Below the pieces are notes generated by a model. It did not search any database and had not been told where the DNA came from. It saw only the letters and a list, made by a program, of their open reading frames with translations. Below, piece by piece: positions 46,187 to 57,083 of a stretch of 64,000 nt of DNA (its first letter is position 1; every line of letters begins with the position of its first letter). The translations under genes were made by a program, and so were the position numbers. The DNA comes from Ditylenchus dipsaci (taxonomy: Eukaryota; Nematoda; Chromadorea; Rhabditida; Anguinidae). The stretch lies in contig SADC01000069.1 of the NCBI GenBank assembly GCA_004194705.1, forward strand, positions 124,001 through 188,000. Reading direction: 5' to 3'.

Positions 46187-49100
46187 TTAAATGGTAGTTG
46201 GTTTAATCGGAAGGACTGTTGAATCATTGGAATGTTCGGGTCTATGCACACTTGTGCGAGAAGACATATTCAGGGATTTAAGTTGTTCTTGGGCTTCATC
46301 CACCCTTAATTGCAGTTGTAGTCTGACTTGCGCCAAGGTTACTCGCTCGTTCTCCAATTCGTCGTTGAGCTTGCGTAAAACTTTGCATCGCTCATCACCA
46401 CTTAAGCGGAGCTCTTGGCTTTCATTTGAGACAAAACAGATGGTTTCTTCGTAGTCTATTTTGGAGAAATCTAAGGTCTTTGGCCAAACTCCTGCAATTA
46501 AAAAATAGGAACTATAGTCAAATTTTTTTAAAATACAGTCGAGTCTCGATATAGTGGCACCCCTAAAAGTTCGTTCTCGCCTTGGGTCCGACACTTTTTT
46601 TAACTCGGTTTTTTAAATATTTCGCTGAATATGATTCGTCAGTCTAATCAGTAAAATCGTACAGATTCTCATTTTACCTGTCATTTTTCTGAATTGTGAC
46701 ACTTTTGCCGTAAAGACCCGCGGGTCTCGAAGTTTAGTGGCAATGATATTATGTATTGTTTGTGGTCTCAAATTTCTGAAATGTACATTGTTGAGTTATA
46801 AAAGATTATTTTGTAATAAAAAATGGAAAAATAAGAGGTGTGGGCTAAACCGAACTAGTACCCGCGGCCCTTTAAGTGTTACGATTCCGAAAAACAACCG
46901 GTAAAATCAGCATCTGTACGATTTTTCTGATTAGACTAGAGTTGTAGAAATTCCCGGAAATATAGAAACCCGGGAATATTCCCGGGAATATTCCCAATAT
47001 ATGGGAAAATACCGGGAAACCCGGGAATATTCCCGGAAATATTCCCGGGAATATTCCCATTGTACAACCCTAGATTAGACTGACGAATCATATTCAGCGA
47101 AATATTTCAAAAATCGAGTTAAAAAAAGTGTCGGGACAAAGGCGGGAACGAACTTTTGGGGGCCACTTTATCGAGACTCAACTGTACCGTATTTACTCCA
47201 ACAGCTCCCCTTAGGTCTAACCTAGGGTTGACCAATTACTCGGGTAAAATATTTTTGGTTAAAATCTCGGGTGTTTACCCGAAAGTCGAGTAAAATCTTC
47301 AAATTTCCATAGTCTCGATTTTCATCATATTTTTTAATTTATTGCTAGCGCCAGCATACAGAGAAAAAGAAGCGTTTAAAACTAAAAAAGTGCAGGAATA
47401 CACATAAAAACCCATTGTGCCAAAACAAAAACACTTTCTGACTTTTAAATTCGCTTTGAGAATTTTACCCGATTTCTATACGGCGGGTAAAATCTCTGGG
47501 TATCTACCGGTAAATACAGGGTATTTACCCATTGGTCAACCCTAGTCAAACCCCTAAATTCAAAAATGTGTTTGTGGCATTATGTTCGATGTCCCACTTT
47601 TGAAGACTTTTTCTGGCAAGTTACTCACCATTCTGTAACTCATCTCACCGGCTACCAAATGAGTAGTAACTTTCCTGAGATTCTCAGGGTGAGAGCAGTA
47701 TTTTACAAATGGGTCAAAAACACATTGCCAAGAACACGATTTTGAATCAAGAGGGGGTTGAGCTATCTAAGTAAATACGGTATTTGCTTTATTAATTTTT
47801 TTATTGTCGCGTTAGTAGATACGACTTTAGAAAAGAGAGATGTTAGGCTATATTGTGTACGAATAGATTACAGTCTTTTGTCTAATGCCCGCTACGGGCA
47901 ATATTAGAGGTATGCAATTTCTCCTAACTTCAAGTGGTAAAATAAAAATTTAAAAAAATGAGGGGTGAATTACTAGTTTTAATGGAGGTTTTTAGGCCGA
48001 GGATGACGGTTGGGATCCAAAAAATGTGGTAAAAATAATGGGGAGGGGGAGCTTTGTAAAGGGATCCCCGAATTTCTTTTTTGTGTATTTCGTTCAATTA
48101 TTCATAAAGAACTGTATCCAAGCTTTGCATCCAATCGAAAAAATTAGGGAGATAACTCAAATAAGTGGTCCAATATGTTTAGGAAAAACTTATAAAATTT
48201 TAATTTGTCACGAACTATACTAGCACATACTTATTGTCTCTGTTTGAGTGGCTCGATTATGCATGACCACACTGCTTAGCTTTGGATGCATAACAAACTG
48301 TTCTTCACCAACCACTGATTGAGGCATGTTTAGTGGAGTGCTTTTATCTGTTTCACTGCTCAATAAATTTGCTCCCGGCAGATGAACATTCAAATGGCTA
48401 AAGTAGGAATATGATCACAGGCGTACCCAGGTTTTTCTGACGCGGGGCCACAGCCTAGCTAACCCCCCCCCTGGGTACGCCTATAAATATGAATATAATT
48501 TTCTGTGAAAAATAGCTTACGGAGACTTTGGAGGATATGAAGATAGAGCCACAAATGTTTTCAGATCAAGACTTGCACTCTGAAACAAGAATTGTTGGGA
48601 ACAATGTGCTGCAATATATAAATATATAAAAATAGCAAATAACTGACCCTTCCATGTCCTTTGTCAGTATAGTTTCTAGCTGGTGGTTGAGGAGGAGGAC
48701 CGCGTAGTGTCGCATTTGGAAAATTGTAGTTTATGGGAGTTTTAAAGCCTACAGAACTGGTTGTTGCTAAAAAAAACTCAGTAAATTGATGCTGATTCGC
48801 ATACAAAACATCATTTAAAGCCTACCATTGAGAGCAGTGGGATGGCTATCTACTGAAAATGAAACTTTGATAATTCAAGTTAATTTTTTAAAAATTAGGT
48901 TAACCAAGGACAGGTGGGACATCTGAGAATTTGGCAACACCAACCTTAAAATCTGTTTTAAGAATGTTGAATATACTGAGTGTATTAAGAGGTTTTAGGG
49001 TTTTAAACGGTCATAATTTTTTCTAAAGCAATTTTCGAAATTCTGTTTTGGCCAACGAAATTTTTCAAGCCGATAATATTTTTTGTTGTTTCATGTCAAT

Positions 49101-50100
49101 AACATGAATTTTGACCAAAACCACAGGGGACCAAGCTAAAATCGTGTTTTCGACATTATACCGACAAAAATTTGTCGGCTACAAAAGTTGATTAGCGAAA
49201 ACGTAAAATTAGAAAAAAGTCACGGCCATTTTAGGATTTCTTGAACCGGGGAATTTCTTAATATACCCTGTAGAATGAAAAATATACCCACCTCCCGATT
49301 AGCCGCATACACGTGGAGATGATCATCTGACAAGGAGTGTTGTTTGGCACCACCATTGGCATTTACAGCAGAATAGCCAGTAAACCCACCCACATTGCCA
49401 TCTGCATGGTCCAAATTGCCATTAGCAAAGTCTTGGAGATTAGATGTCCTAGAGCTGTTGTCACTTTCCACATTTGTGGTATTGCTAGAGGTTGTGGTGC
49501 TATACCCTTCACCGCCCACAGCTGTAGTGGTGGTGGTGAAACAGCCGGTTTTGAGACGAGTCAAATGACGCACTGGAGTAATAGACGGTCTGATTAGCGA
49601 TGGTAGTTTAGAAGGTATCGGGACGTTGCCCTGCATAATGAAATATCAGCATTGAAATGGTGGTTAGCTAGCACTACAAACCTTAGTGTGCAGTATGATC
49701 AAGTGCATAGCCACAATGAATTCACTGTGATTCAAAAAGCCATCTTCATTAACCTGGATAAATATATTGAGTAAAAAAAGTTGGTTGTTAGACAGGGTTT
49801 ACATCAGATAGAGCCCAGATTCTGGAAAGAGTCCTGTCATCCAACTGACTTTTCCGGAAGAATTCTATCACTGAAATTAAATTACCTTGCACTTTTAGAT
49901 TATACTTCAAAAGGGGCTTACATCTTCCATCCGAACCGTTCAGAGCCCCATTAATGGAAGGAGTGCCCTATAACATATGTTTTACCCGAAAAAAAATCTT
50001 TAATGAACAGGTCAAGGCACCTGTGTCTTGTCCAGCAAGTGAAGAAAGCATTTTGAATAATAGTCATGTTGCTCCGGAGAAAGTTCAAAGAGTTTGGGAT
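46187..50100 (-). CDS. EH-domain endocytic adaptor (REPS / Eps15-like)
   Basis: EH domains bind Asn-Pro-Phe motifs of endocytic proteins. The EH domain is spread over exons 50100-50021 (PKLFELSPEQHDYYSKCF), about 49960-49922, 49870-49803 (IEFFRKSQLDDRTLSRIW), 49753-49682 (VNEDGFLNHSEFIVAMHL, the Ca-binding-like loop DGFLNHSEF) and 49630-49292 (NVPIPSKLPSLIRP). A Ser/Thr/Asn-rich linker follows. Further exons encode a proline-rich stretch (RGPPPQPPARNY, about 48.7 kb), SSYPPKSP (about 48.55 kb) and a segment at 48.23-48.40 kb. The last exon (46491-46187) is a coiled coil (RKLNDELENERVTLAQVRLQ). One EH domain, a proline-rich middle and a C-terminal coiled coil suit REPS-type adaptors. Middle exon limits and the start codon are not fixed; upstream exons may lie beyond 50100. 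Confidence 0.7.
46537..47184. mobile_element. pogo/Tc-like palindromic MITE carrying an hAT insertion
   Basis: The ends are CAGTCGAGTCTCGATATAG and its near-complement ending CAACTG, flanked by TA. It lies in the last intron of the EH-domain gene. At 46937-47072 it is interrupted by a younger hAT micro-palindrome. Confidence 0.85.
46937..47072. mobile_element. hAT-like micro-palindrome of GGGAATATTCCC words
   Basis: 136 bp with ends TAGAGTTGTA and TACAACCCTA and the exact duplication GATTAGAC at 46929-46936 and 47073-47080. The interior is five or six copies of the self-complementary word CCCGGGAATATTCCCGGG. An uninterrupted copy of the target exists at about 43483. Confidence 0.92.
47223..47544. 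mobile_element. hAT-like MITE built from TACCCG / CGGGTA words
   Basis: The ends are TAGGGTTGACCAAT and ATTGGTCAACCCTA, with flanks GTCTAACC / GTCAAACC (7 of 8). The interior is rich in ACTCGGGTAAAAT and its complement. It is nested in a decayed ACCGTATTTACT-ended element (47186-47783). Confidence 0.8.
48422..48484. mobile_element. 63-bp inverted repeat AGGCGTACCCAGG
   Basis: AGGCGTACCCAGG and CCTGGGTACGCCT enclose about 35 bp, within an intron of the EH-domain gene. Confidence 0.6.
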
Positions 50101-50228
50101 CTGCACAAAAAAAGTTGTTATTGGTTATTTATTGCAGGGTACATCAAAAATAGGTGTACATGGTATGTCAAAAAAAATCACTTTAAAGTGTGATTATAAA
50201 ATTGAAGAGCCGGATATTTTTCGATAAT

Positions 50229-50606
50229 ACAGTGTAAGCTCGCTATAGTGTACACTGTACACCCTGGTGACTGGCTCCAAGTGCACACACTATATCGAAC
50301 TGTACACTATGACTGACCTACGACCGGATACAAATTATGACCGGATACCACGACCGGATACAGTTTTTCTGTAAAAGTTGAAAAAAGTGTGTTTAAACCA
50401 CACGTTTGAGTCCGTCCTAACGTGCGCTGGCCTACCCTGAGCCTAAGCATAAACCTAAGTGCGTGAAAATTCAAAAAATCGAAAAAAGTTGAAAAAAGTC
50501 AACAGGGGGAGCAGGGTAAAATTTGGCACTGTATCCGGTCGTGGTATCTGGTCATAATTTGTATCCGGTTGTGGTTTTACCGTACACTATATCGAGCGTC
50601 GACTAT
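50229..50606. mobile_element. pogo-like hairpin with a nested ACGACCGGATACA foldback
   Basis: The outer arms are CTCGCTATAGTGTACACTG and GTACACTATATCGAGCG. Between about 50325 and 50575 lies a second inverted repeat with ACGACCGGATAC arrays, the same family as 8327-8556. The rest of 50607-50941 is gene-free. Confidence 0.65.
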
Positions 50607-50941
50607 ATTGCCGATCAGAATCTCTTCTAAAACTGCGCAGAAAGGGTTTTTCGCCAAAAAACTTTTGCCCGAAAAGTTGACAATTAGGACCACAATTTGG
50701 GGGAGGGTAGGTCATAAGAAAAATTTCTTCCATTTCGTTGAAGACCGCCCTAAGAGGAAGTAGGAAGGTGGATCACGCACAGAAATTACCCTTTATTTCG
50801 ACCAGTAAAATTAATAAAATAGCATATTCTCACCTCTTGAAAAGTCGAAGTTGCGGCCCTATCCACAAGCCTACTTTTAAGTTATCTAATTATTTTAAAT
50901 TTTTAAATGGTCGATTTTGAAAATGAACATAAGCCCTTTTT

Positions 50942-51446
50942 TTAATCATCACCCGTATAAAGTAAAAAAGTACCAATTTCAACAGATTGTAATTGATTGT
51001 CCAGTGTGTTCAGACTTCCAGCTTCCTGCAAGTCCAAAAAGTCTTCGTCAAAGTCTTCTCCCACATCATCCAATAAGTTTCGTGTTTCCGTATCGCTTTG
51101 CACCTCTGAATTAAAAAAACCAAATGTGGTGTTATTTGAATAACAAAAAACCTACGAGTTTTTTCTGAATTCTCTACAGCTACTCTTTTTCCATTGATTT
51201 TGGAATTTTTTTTCCGGGACACAAAATCATTTTTACATGCGCTACTTGTGGAATCATCCGAATCACTCTCATGACCATTTCTATTTCCTGACTCAGAGTC
51301 GTCGCAATCGGTGGTCCATTGAGAGGATTCAACATCGTCAGTTGTGGAGGCCTTCAAAACAGCCAAGTCATTACCACACCAATGTTACTTGTAATCAAAT
51401 TAATTACCCGCTCACCAGAATCACTTTCGAAGCTACGGGAGGCCAT
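50942..51446 (-). CDS. Acidic Ser/Asp-rich protein, 132 aa, unrecognised
   Basis: Three exons (51446-51408, 51351-51156, 51105-50942) join in frame through introns of 56 and 50 nt, from ATG to TAA. The sequence opens MASRSFESDSGERASTTDD. A long Ser/Asp stretch (CDDSESGNRNGHESDSDD) and a basic patch (SRKKNSKINGKRV) follow. The C-terminal half is acidic (LLDDVGEDFDEDFLDLQEAG). Alternating acidic runs with a basic NLS-like patch suggest a nuclear disordered protein, possibly a phosphorylation target. No family is recognised. It lies head-to-tail downstream of POLE3, 424 bp apart. Confidence 0.65.
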
Positions 51447-51869
51447 CAAAATCTTAATTATTTTGCATAATTGTGTTTTTGAAAGGTTTGAGCGGATTTC
51501 AAACGTTAGAAAGCAAGCTGTCCTACAGACCAATTTACTTTTTTATACTGTACCCAATGGTTTTTAAAATGATAGAACAACTCACGGAATTTCTTATTTT
51601 TTACCAGTGTATGATTTTCGAGAACATTAAAAGCACAGGGGATGCAGCTTATTTCCAATGTAATTTAAACAGCAACGCTTTTCGGAAAACATAATATTCA
51701 AAGGTTGCACGCAAAAAAGTATATTCAATACAGGAGAGCCAATTTCAAGAGAAACCATAAAAATCAATCCAAAACATTTATTTAATTGTCAAACATTAAG
51801 TGTCATCTACACAACAAATGTAAACAAGGCAAACGAGATCATGTGAACCAGTCAAGCTAGCGAGTCAAC

Positions 51870-53158
51870 TTATTCATGGTTTGATTCATTGTCAGACCCC
51901 ATTTCTTCACCGTTTCCAGCTTCATTATGTTCAGCAGCTTCCTCAAACTCATCTGATTCATCTTCATGCTGAGTGTTGTCATCTTCGTTGCCGGACCCCG
52001 TAGCGTTAGCAGCTGATCTGCGTCTGCGAGCCTCGAGACGATTGAGTCGTTGTACCTTAAAGGCCTCCATTGCTTCCATCAGCTAAAAAATCATAATTAC
52101 ACAAATACACTTGCTCGCCCTGTTTGCCTATAAATCTTTTGATGCAATTTTAGTTTATTTATTGCAATCTTTTTTTGCAAAATTATATCTATTGACTGGT
52201 CTCACAGGGGTACAGACTAGAATTATTTAGATATACATAAGCAAAATTTACCAACAAGTAAAAGTATCCAAATACGTTTTTAAATTAAGGTAAAGCCCCA
52301 TTCATACTCCCGAGGGACACGGGACAATTTTTTAAACACGTTTTTGTCTCTATCTCGGCTCCAAGCCATCATTTTTCACTACTTCTTAATAGATCCACAA
52401 GGGAGCAGACCATGCTCTACAACATAGGGATAACAGATTTGCCATACAAATATAGGGATTTGTCCCACGGGACATTGACCTGCGGGACAGCCTAAAAACC
52501 GTTTTCGATACTGATCATAGCAAATCTGTTGTCCCTGTGTTGCAGAGCATAGTCTGTTCCCTTGTGGATCTACTAAAAATAGTGAAAAATTATGGCTGGG
52601 AGCCGAGATAGAGACAAAAACGCGTTTGAAAAATTGTCCCGTGTCCCGCGGGAGTATGAATGGGGCTTAAAAAAGCATGCGAAAATGATTACAGAGAAAC
52701 AGCGCTTGCGTTGAAAAAACTGAAGAAGAAACTAACCGGCTTCTCCAATTCTTCGCATTCAAGGATCTTTATGGCGTGAAACACATCTTCAGCTGTAACG
52801 TTTTTTCTTTTGTGTGCAAGAGCATATCTAAACAAGCGTGAGAATTCGTGAATTCGCGTGGCTTGTAAAGTTATGAAAATAATAGCTTACTCGTTGGCGT
52901 AAGTCGTAGTGTGCAATACCTAAAGAACAACTAGCAAGCCTCTTGTCCAAACATGAGATATGCAAAGACATACGAAAATAGCGGCAGATCGCGCTATGGC
53001 GGTCCTCGCTTCCTGCAAAAAACTCTTTACTAAACTAAACAAAATTTTGTACAAAAGCTGACCTTCGAAACATTTACACCAGGCGGAAGAGCTTCTTTGA
53101 CCAATCGAGTAATAACGGCTTGCGGGAGCTTCAAATCTTCAACGTTGTCAATATCCAT
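51870..53158 (-). CDS. POLE3: DNA polymerase epsilon subunit 3 / CHRAC17 histone-fold protein
   Basis: POLE3 pairs with POLE4 as an accessory of polymerase epsilon and also serves in the CHRAC remodelling complex. Five exons: 53158-53063 ([18 protein letters not shown]), 53012-52974 ([13 protein letters not shown]), 52919-52891, 52827-52737 ([15 protein letters not shown]) and 52082-51870. They join in frame to 155 aa with no break. The histone fold occupies residues 8 to about 85. The C-terminal tail is first basic ([12 protein letters not shown]) and then strongly acidic ([13 protein letters not shown]), as in known POLE3. Introns are 50-63 nt except the fourth (654 nt), which holds a palindromic MITE. 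Confidence 0.95.
52291..52669. mobile_element. Palindromic MITE in POLE3 intron 4
   Basis: TAAAGCCCCATTCATACTCC at the left pairs with GGAGTATGAATGGGGCTTA at the right. The arms continue through CTCTATCTCGGCTCC and the AGCATGGTCTGCTCC region. A diverged relative is at about 61640-62053 (AGCTCCCCTCATACTCCCGC and its partner). Confidence 0.85.
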
Positions 53159-53214
53159 GATTTGCTATAAAAGAGGGTTAGAAATAAGTGTTTTCAAGGT
53201 AAAAATTCAACTCG

Positions 53215-54135
53215 TATAGATTTTGGCTATACTATAGAATCCTAACCCCCCCAGCTAGCGAAAAATTCACTTTTCCTGAAGGGGAAAGGACCCGTCTCAT
53301 ATTGTTTCTCGTGCTCTGAAATGGCACGGAAACACTTTGGTTTCAGAAAAATCGAAAAAAAAATTTCGATTTGCCTTGGTCCCCCAAGGTAAAAAATTTA
53401 GGAAAATTCAAAAAAATATTTTTTGAATTCCCGCCAAAACATTTTTTAAGGGAATTATGGCTGTATTGGGAGGGGAGGGACAAAAGAGGGCCACTAATCA
53501 CACAGAGCCCACTAACAAGAAGATTTTGAACATAGTTTTGAATACTGGGCCTACCGCATAAATAAACTCTGGTATGCATGCTTTTTCATGCATCCAGAGT
53601 CACTTTCGAGTGATTTGTGTCTAAGGTATGTGGGTGTGCGCATCTCAACTCCAAGCCCCCAAGCCCACTGCGCCCCTTCGGGGCGCAGGGGGCTTGAGAG
53701 TTAGAGATGCGTGCACTCACTTACCTTAAACATGATTCCGAGAAGTACTCTTGACCATAAAATGTATATAGAGTTTTTTTTTGCCACGGCCCAGTTTAAA
53801 AACATGGTAGGACATCCGAAATAGTCCAAAATTCACTTTTTCAATAATTTTGCCATGAAAGTGGCCCCTTTTATTCCCTTCCCTCCCAATACAGCCCTAA
53901 ATCCCTTAAAAAATGTTTTGGCGCAATTCAAAAAAATATTTTTTGAATATTCCTAAATTTTTTACCTTGCGGGACCAAGGCAAATCGAAATTTTTTTGTC
54001 GATTTTTCTGAAACCAAAGTGTTTCCGTGCCTATTCAGAGCACGAGAATCAAAATGGGACGGGTCCTTTCCCCTTCAGGAAAAGTAAATTTTTCGCTAGC
54101 TGGGGGGATTCTATAGTGTTACCTAGATTTTTAAA
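53215..54135. mobile_element. Large palindromic element, arms about 400 bp
   Basis: ACTATAGAATCC with AGCTAGCGAAAAATTCAC pairs with the complementary right end (GTGAATTTTTCGCTAGCT-like, then GGATTCTATAGT). It shares the inner part of the 13.5-kb palindrome (GCATGCTTTTTCATGC, TCTAAGGTATGTGGG, the GC-rich hairpin) but has different outer ends. No coding frame. Confidence 0.8.
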
Positions 54136-54415
54136 CGAACTTTTCAAACTTTTTATTCGTGTAGAAACTTTTGTCCAAGGGTTTTCTTAGAACCTAATTT
54201 AATTATTTCATTTGAAATTCTCTAATATTATGAAAACACATTTGTTCTGCATTCTTAGATGTAAATATTTTTACAAAATAATGCCTTGCACCAATTGTAT
54301 GGCTGAGTTTTCCAAGCTGCGGAAGGGGGTGAGTACTGCTCATTTAGGCTGGGGGATAGGTATACGACTGACGCGGTACAAAAATTGACTCAAAACCATT
54401 TTTCGGTAAAAATCC

Positions 54416-55076
54416 GGGGAGGAGTAGCTTGCGACAATTTAAATTGCGACAGTTCAAATTGCGGCAATTCAAATTGCAACAATTCAAATTGCGACAAATC
54501 CAAATTGCAACAATTCAAATTGCGACAATTCAAATTGCGACAAGATCAGATTGCGACAATTCAAATTGCGACAATTTGAATTGCGACTGGCGATGGCTTT
54601 AAGTATATTGTTCTCAGTCTTCAAGATGTCTTTCTGGTCTTATTTCTTGATCGATTTCAAGGAAAATGACTTTTTTGGCACTTGTTTACATCCTACACTC
54701 AATGCTTACTTATACTTGCTGCTTATAAAGGTTGACATTAACTGAATGTAAAGATAGCCATGATGGTCATATTTTTCATATGATTTATCTTCTTTCTTGA
54801 TCAGCTCGCATTTTTTTCCTCATGTGCAGGCAAGTCACCGTGATGAAACTTATTATGCAGTCTTCATACCCATCCTGAGGCTTCCTGGTACTGTGTATTT
54901 CAAAAATTATTTTAGTTGAAAAAACGTTAAAATGTCGCAATTCAAATTGTCGCAATCTGATTTTGTCGCAATTCGAATTTGTCGCAATTTGAATTGTCAC
55001 AATTTGAATTGTTTCAATTTGAATTTGTCGCAATTTGAATTGTCGCAATGTGAAATGTCGCAAGCTGCTCCTGCCC
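54416..55076. mobile_element. Foldback element with CAATTCAAATTGCGA arrays, TSD AAAAATCC
   Basis: The left end GGGGAGGAGTAGCTTGCGAC is followed by about ten units of CAATTCAAATTGCGA. The right end is the inverted array closing with GTCGCAAGCTGCTCCTGCCC. The exact 8-bp duplication AAAAATCC lies at 54408-54415 and 55077-55084. The 340-bp interior has no gene. The unit itself contains the near-palindrome CAATTCAAATTG. Confidence 0.92.
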
Positions 55077-55495
55077 AAAAATCCAACTCGTATAGATTTT
55101 TGAACAAACTTTTCAAATTTTTTATTAGAAATCGTTAATTTTTAATGGCTTGTTCACGTTGTTAGAGTTAGAGTTTGAGTTCGAGTTAGAGTTCGGGTAA
55201 GAGGTGTTCATGTACTCAAAAACACGAACTCTAACTCTAACTCGATGGTGTTCACGTACATCTAGTTAGAGTTATAGGTCGAGCTTGAAAATGTTCATGT
55301 ATATAGCTTAGATAGCTCACAATCTCACTATAAAGCCGTCTAAAGCCACTGAAAGTTAGTTTTTGGGGGTTTCCTGAAATAAAATCCAAGTTATATGCAT
55401 GAACACCTTCAAATCCAACCTCGAACTCTAACTCTAACTCTAGGTACATGAACACCCTCGAGTTAGAGTTAGAGTCAAAGTTCGAGTTAGAGTTA

Positions 55496-56336
55496 TGCCT
55501 CGTGTACGCAGAGCAAGTCAAAGTCAAGGTCAAAGCCAAAGTCAAAGTCATGAAGTGTGTACGCACAGGAAGTCAATGTCAAAGTCAAAGTCGCGGTTAA
55601 AGTCAAGGTGAAAGTCAAAGTCAAAGTCATGGGGTGTGTACGCACAGGAAGTCAGAGTCAAGGTCATCAATCAAAAACAATATACTCATCCACAGAATTC
55701 TGACGGAAACTTTATTAGACACCAACTGACTGCAAATCAAATCATTTCATTCTGCCAACTGACAGAGCCTTCATCACAAGAAAACGACACCAAATTCTCT
55801 CTGATCAAATTCACTTCAGCCGATGTTCGATTTGCACCTCTCCTTCCTAATTGACCTTGCTGAAGCGGCTGCTGCACTTCTCGACGCCAGAGACCGTTGT
55901 CCTTATTTGCCAACCCTGTGTCAACGCCGGCCAGATCATTCCCGCTTCTTTTGTCGATGAGGAAATTATGCAAACAGCAGATGGCTTAGAACATAGAAGA
56001 TATAAGCCCAATTTGTAAATAAAAACGCCTTTACTGCAACGATGAATGTATGTAGCAGCACAATGCACCACTGATCAGTAAAGAAGATCGAAAAAAAGAC
56101 ACAAAATATTCCGAAAAAACTTTGACTTTGACTTTCTGTTTCAAACTTTTTTGAAACGCCAGTCAAAGTCAAGGGCAAAGTCAAAGCCAAAGTCATGCGT
56201 ACACAGCCAAAAGTCAAAGTCATGGTCAACTGCAAAGTCAAAGTTGACTTGCAGGCTGACTTGCAAGTCAACTTCCTGTGCGTACACACAAAAAACTTTG
56301 ACCTTGACTTTGACTTTGCTCTGCGTACACGAGGCA
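55496..56336. mobile_element. Inner Harbinger element, TSD TTA, AAGTCA arrays
   Basis: The ends are TGCCTCGTGTACGCAGAGC and its exact complement, flanked by TTA at 55493-55495 and 56337-56339. Long inverted arrays of AAGTCA hexamers follow on both sides. The interior encodes the C-terminal end of a PIF/Harbinger transposase, so the family assignment has protein support. Confidence 0.9.
55737..55991 (-). pseudogene. PIF/Harbinger transposase, C-terminal fragment
   Basis: The minus-strand frame reads ICCLHNFLIDKRSGNDLAG and later RENLVSFSCDEGSVSWQN. Harbinger nucleases typically have a Cys-x-x-Leu-His-Asn motif near the last catalytic acidic residue and end with a Glu-Gly-x-Val-x-Trp-Gln motif; both are present. 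Nothing corresponding to the N-terminal DDE part is visible, so this is a truncated, non-autonomous copy. Confidence 0.75.
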
Positions 56337-57083
56337 TTAGGATCAGAGGTGTTCACGTAACCAAAATCCCGAACTCTAACTCTAACAACGTTAACAAGCC
56401 ATAAGGCAAAAGTTTTTGAAAAGCCACTCCTAACACCAAAATTTCTTCTTGAATCCGAAATAATTTCAAAATAATTATTCTGAGCTGAGATATACACCAA
56501 AGTAGGTGAGTGGTGCAAACTTTTTGACTGGTCCACTCGAAATAGTAATATCTCAGCCCATAATTATTATTTTGATCTAATCTCAACGGATTCGGATCCA
56601 AGAAGAAATTTCGGGGTGGCTTTTCAAAAACTTTTGCTGTGGAAATTAACGATTTCTATTGAAAAGTTTGAAAAGTTCGTTCATAAATCTATACGAGTTG
56701 GGTATCTTCCTTTTTCAATACTTGACAAACCCCTTTGAACCAACTACTATTAAAAAACACCTTTATTTTTAAAACACTAACAGAAATGCGAATTTCGCAA
56801 AGGTGAGAATACGGAGAAAAATTACCACGTTCAAATTTTACAATTATCATAAGGCCAGACTCGCCGCAAGAGATATTTTGAAAAGTCAATGATGGGTGTT
56901 TGAAAATTGAGCGGGCCTTGTTATTTACATCTCTCCTCCCTTGGATAGCTTTTGTGTGGCGTGACTCTTAGAAAGCTTTTTTGCTTATCCCAGTTGTTTT
57001 TAGATTTTTCATATTGTGAAATCGATTGCAATTTTAGGCTGTCTTCGATTATTTTTTTAGCAGATCTAGTATTTTATCCTAGT

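Larger units (their letters stand above)
55146..56401. mobile_element. Harbinger-like element, TSD TAA, GTTAGAGTT arrays
   Basis: The ends are TGGCTTGTTCACGTTG and CAACGTTAACAAGCCA, flanked by TAA at 55143-55145 and 56402-56404. The subterminal region is an array of GTTAGAGTT / GTTCGAGTT units. It carries a second, inner Harbinger-like element. Another copy of this family is at 14985-15315. Confidence 0.85.
55085..56703. mobile_element. Outer palindromic MITE split by a Harbinger element
   Basis: AACTCGTATAGATTTTTGAA with the following 40 bp at 55085-55145 pairs with the sequence ending TAAATCTATACGAGTT at 56642-56703. Its remaining arms (AAAGTTTTTGAAAAGCCACTCC at about 56408 and its partner at about 56630) show that the element continues after the inserted Harbinger copy. 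Partial ends also occur near 53205 and 54130. Confidence 0.75.

Noticed and set aside
51237..51694. Plus-strand frames over 51.2-51.7 kb
   Set aside because: Antisense to the three-exon acidic protein gene, whose splicing and frame are consistent.
53343..54190. Open frames across the 53-kb palindrome (MHTRVYLCGRPSIQNYV and others)
   Set aside because: The same peptides recur at each copy of the abundant repeat and on both arms, so they are by-products of the palindrome.
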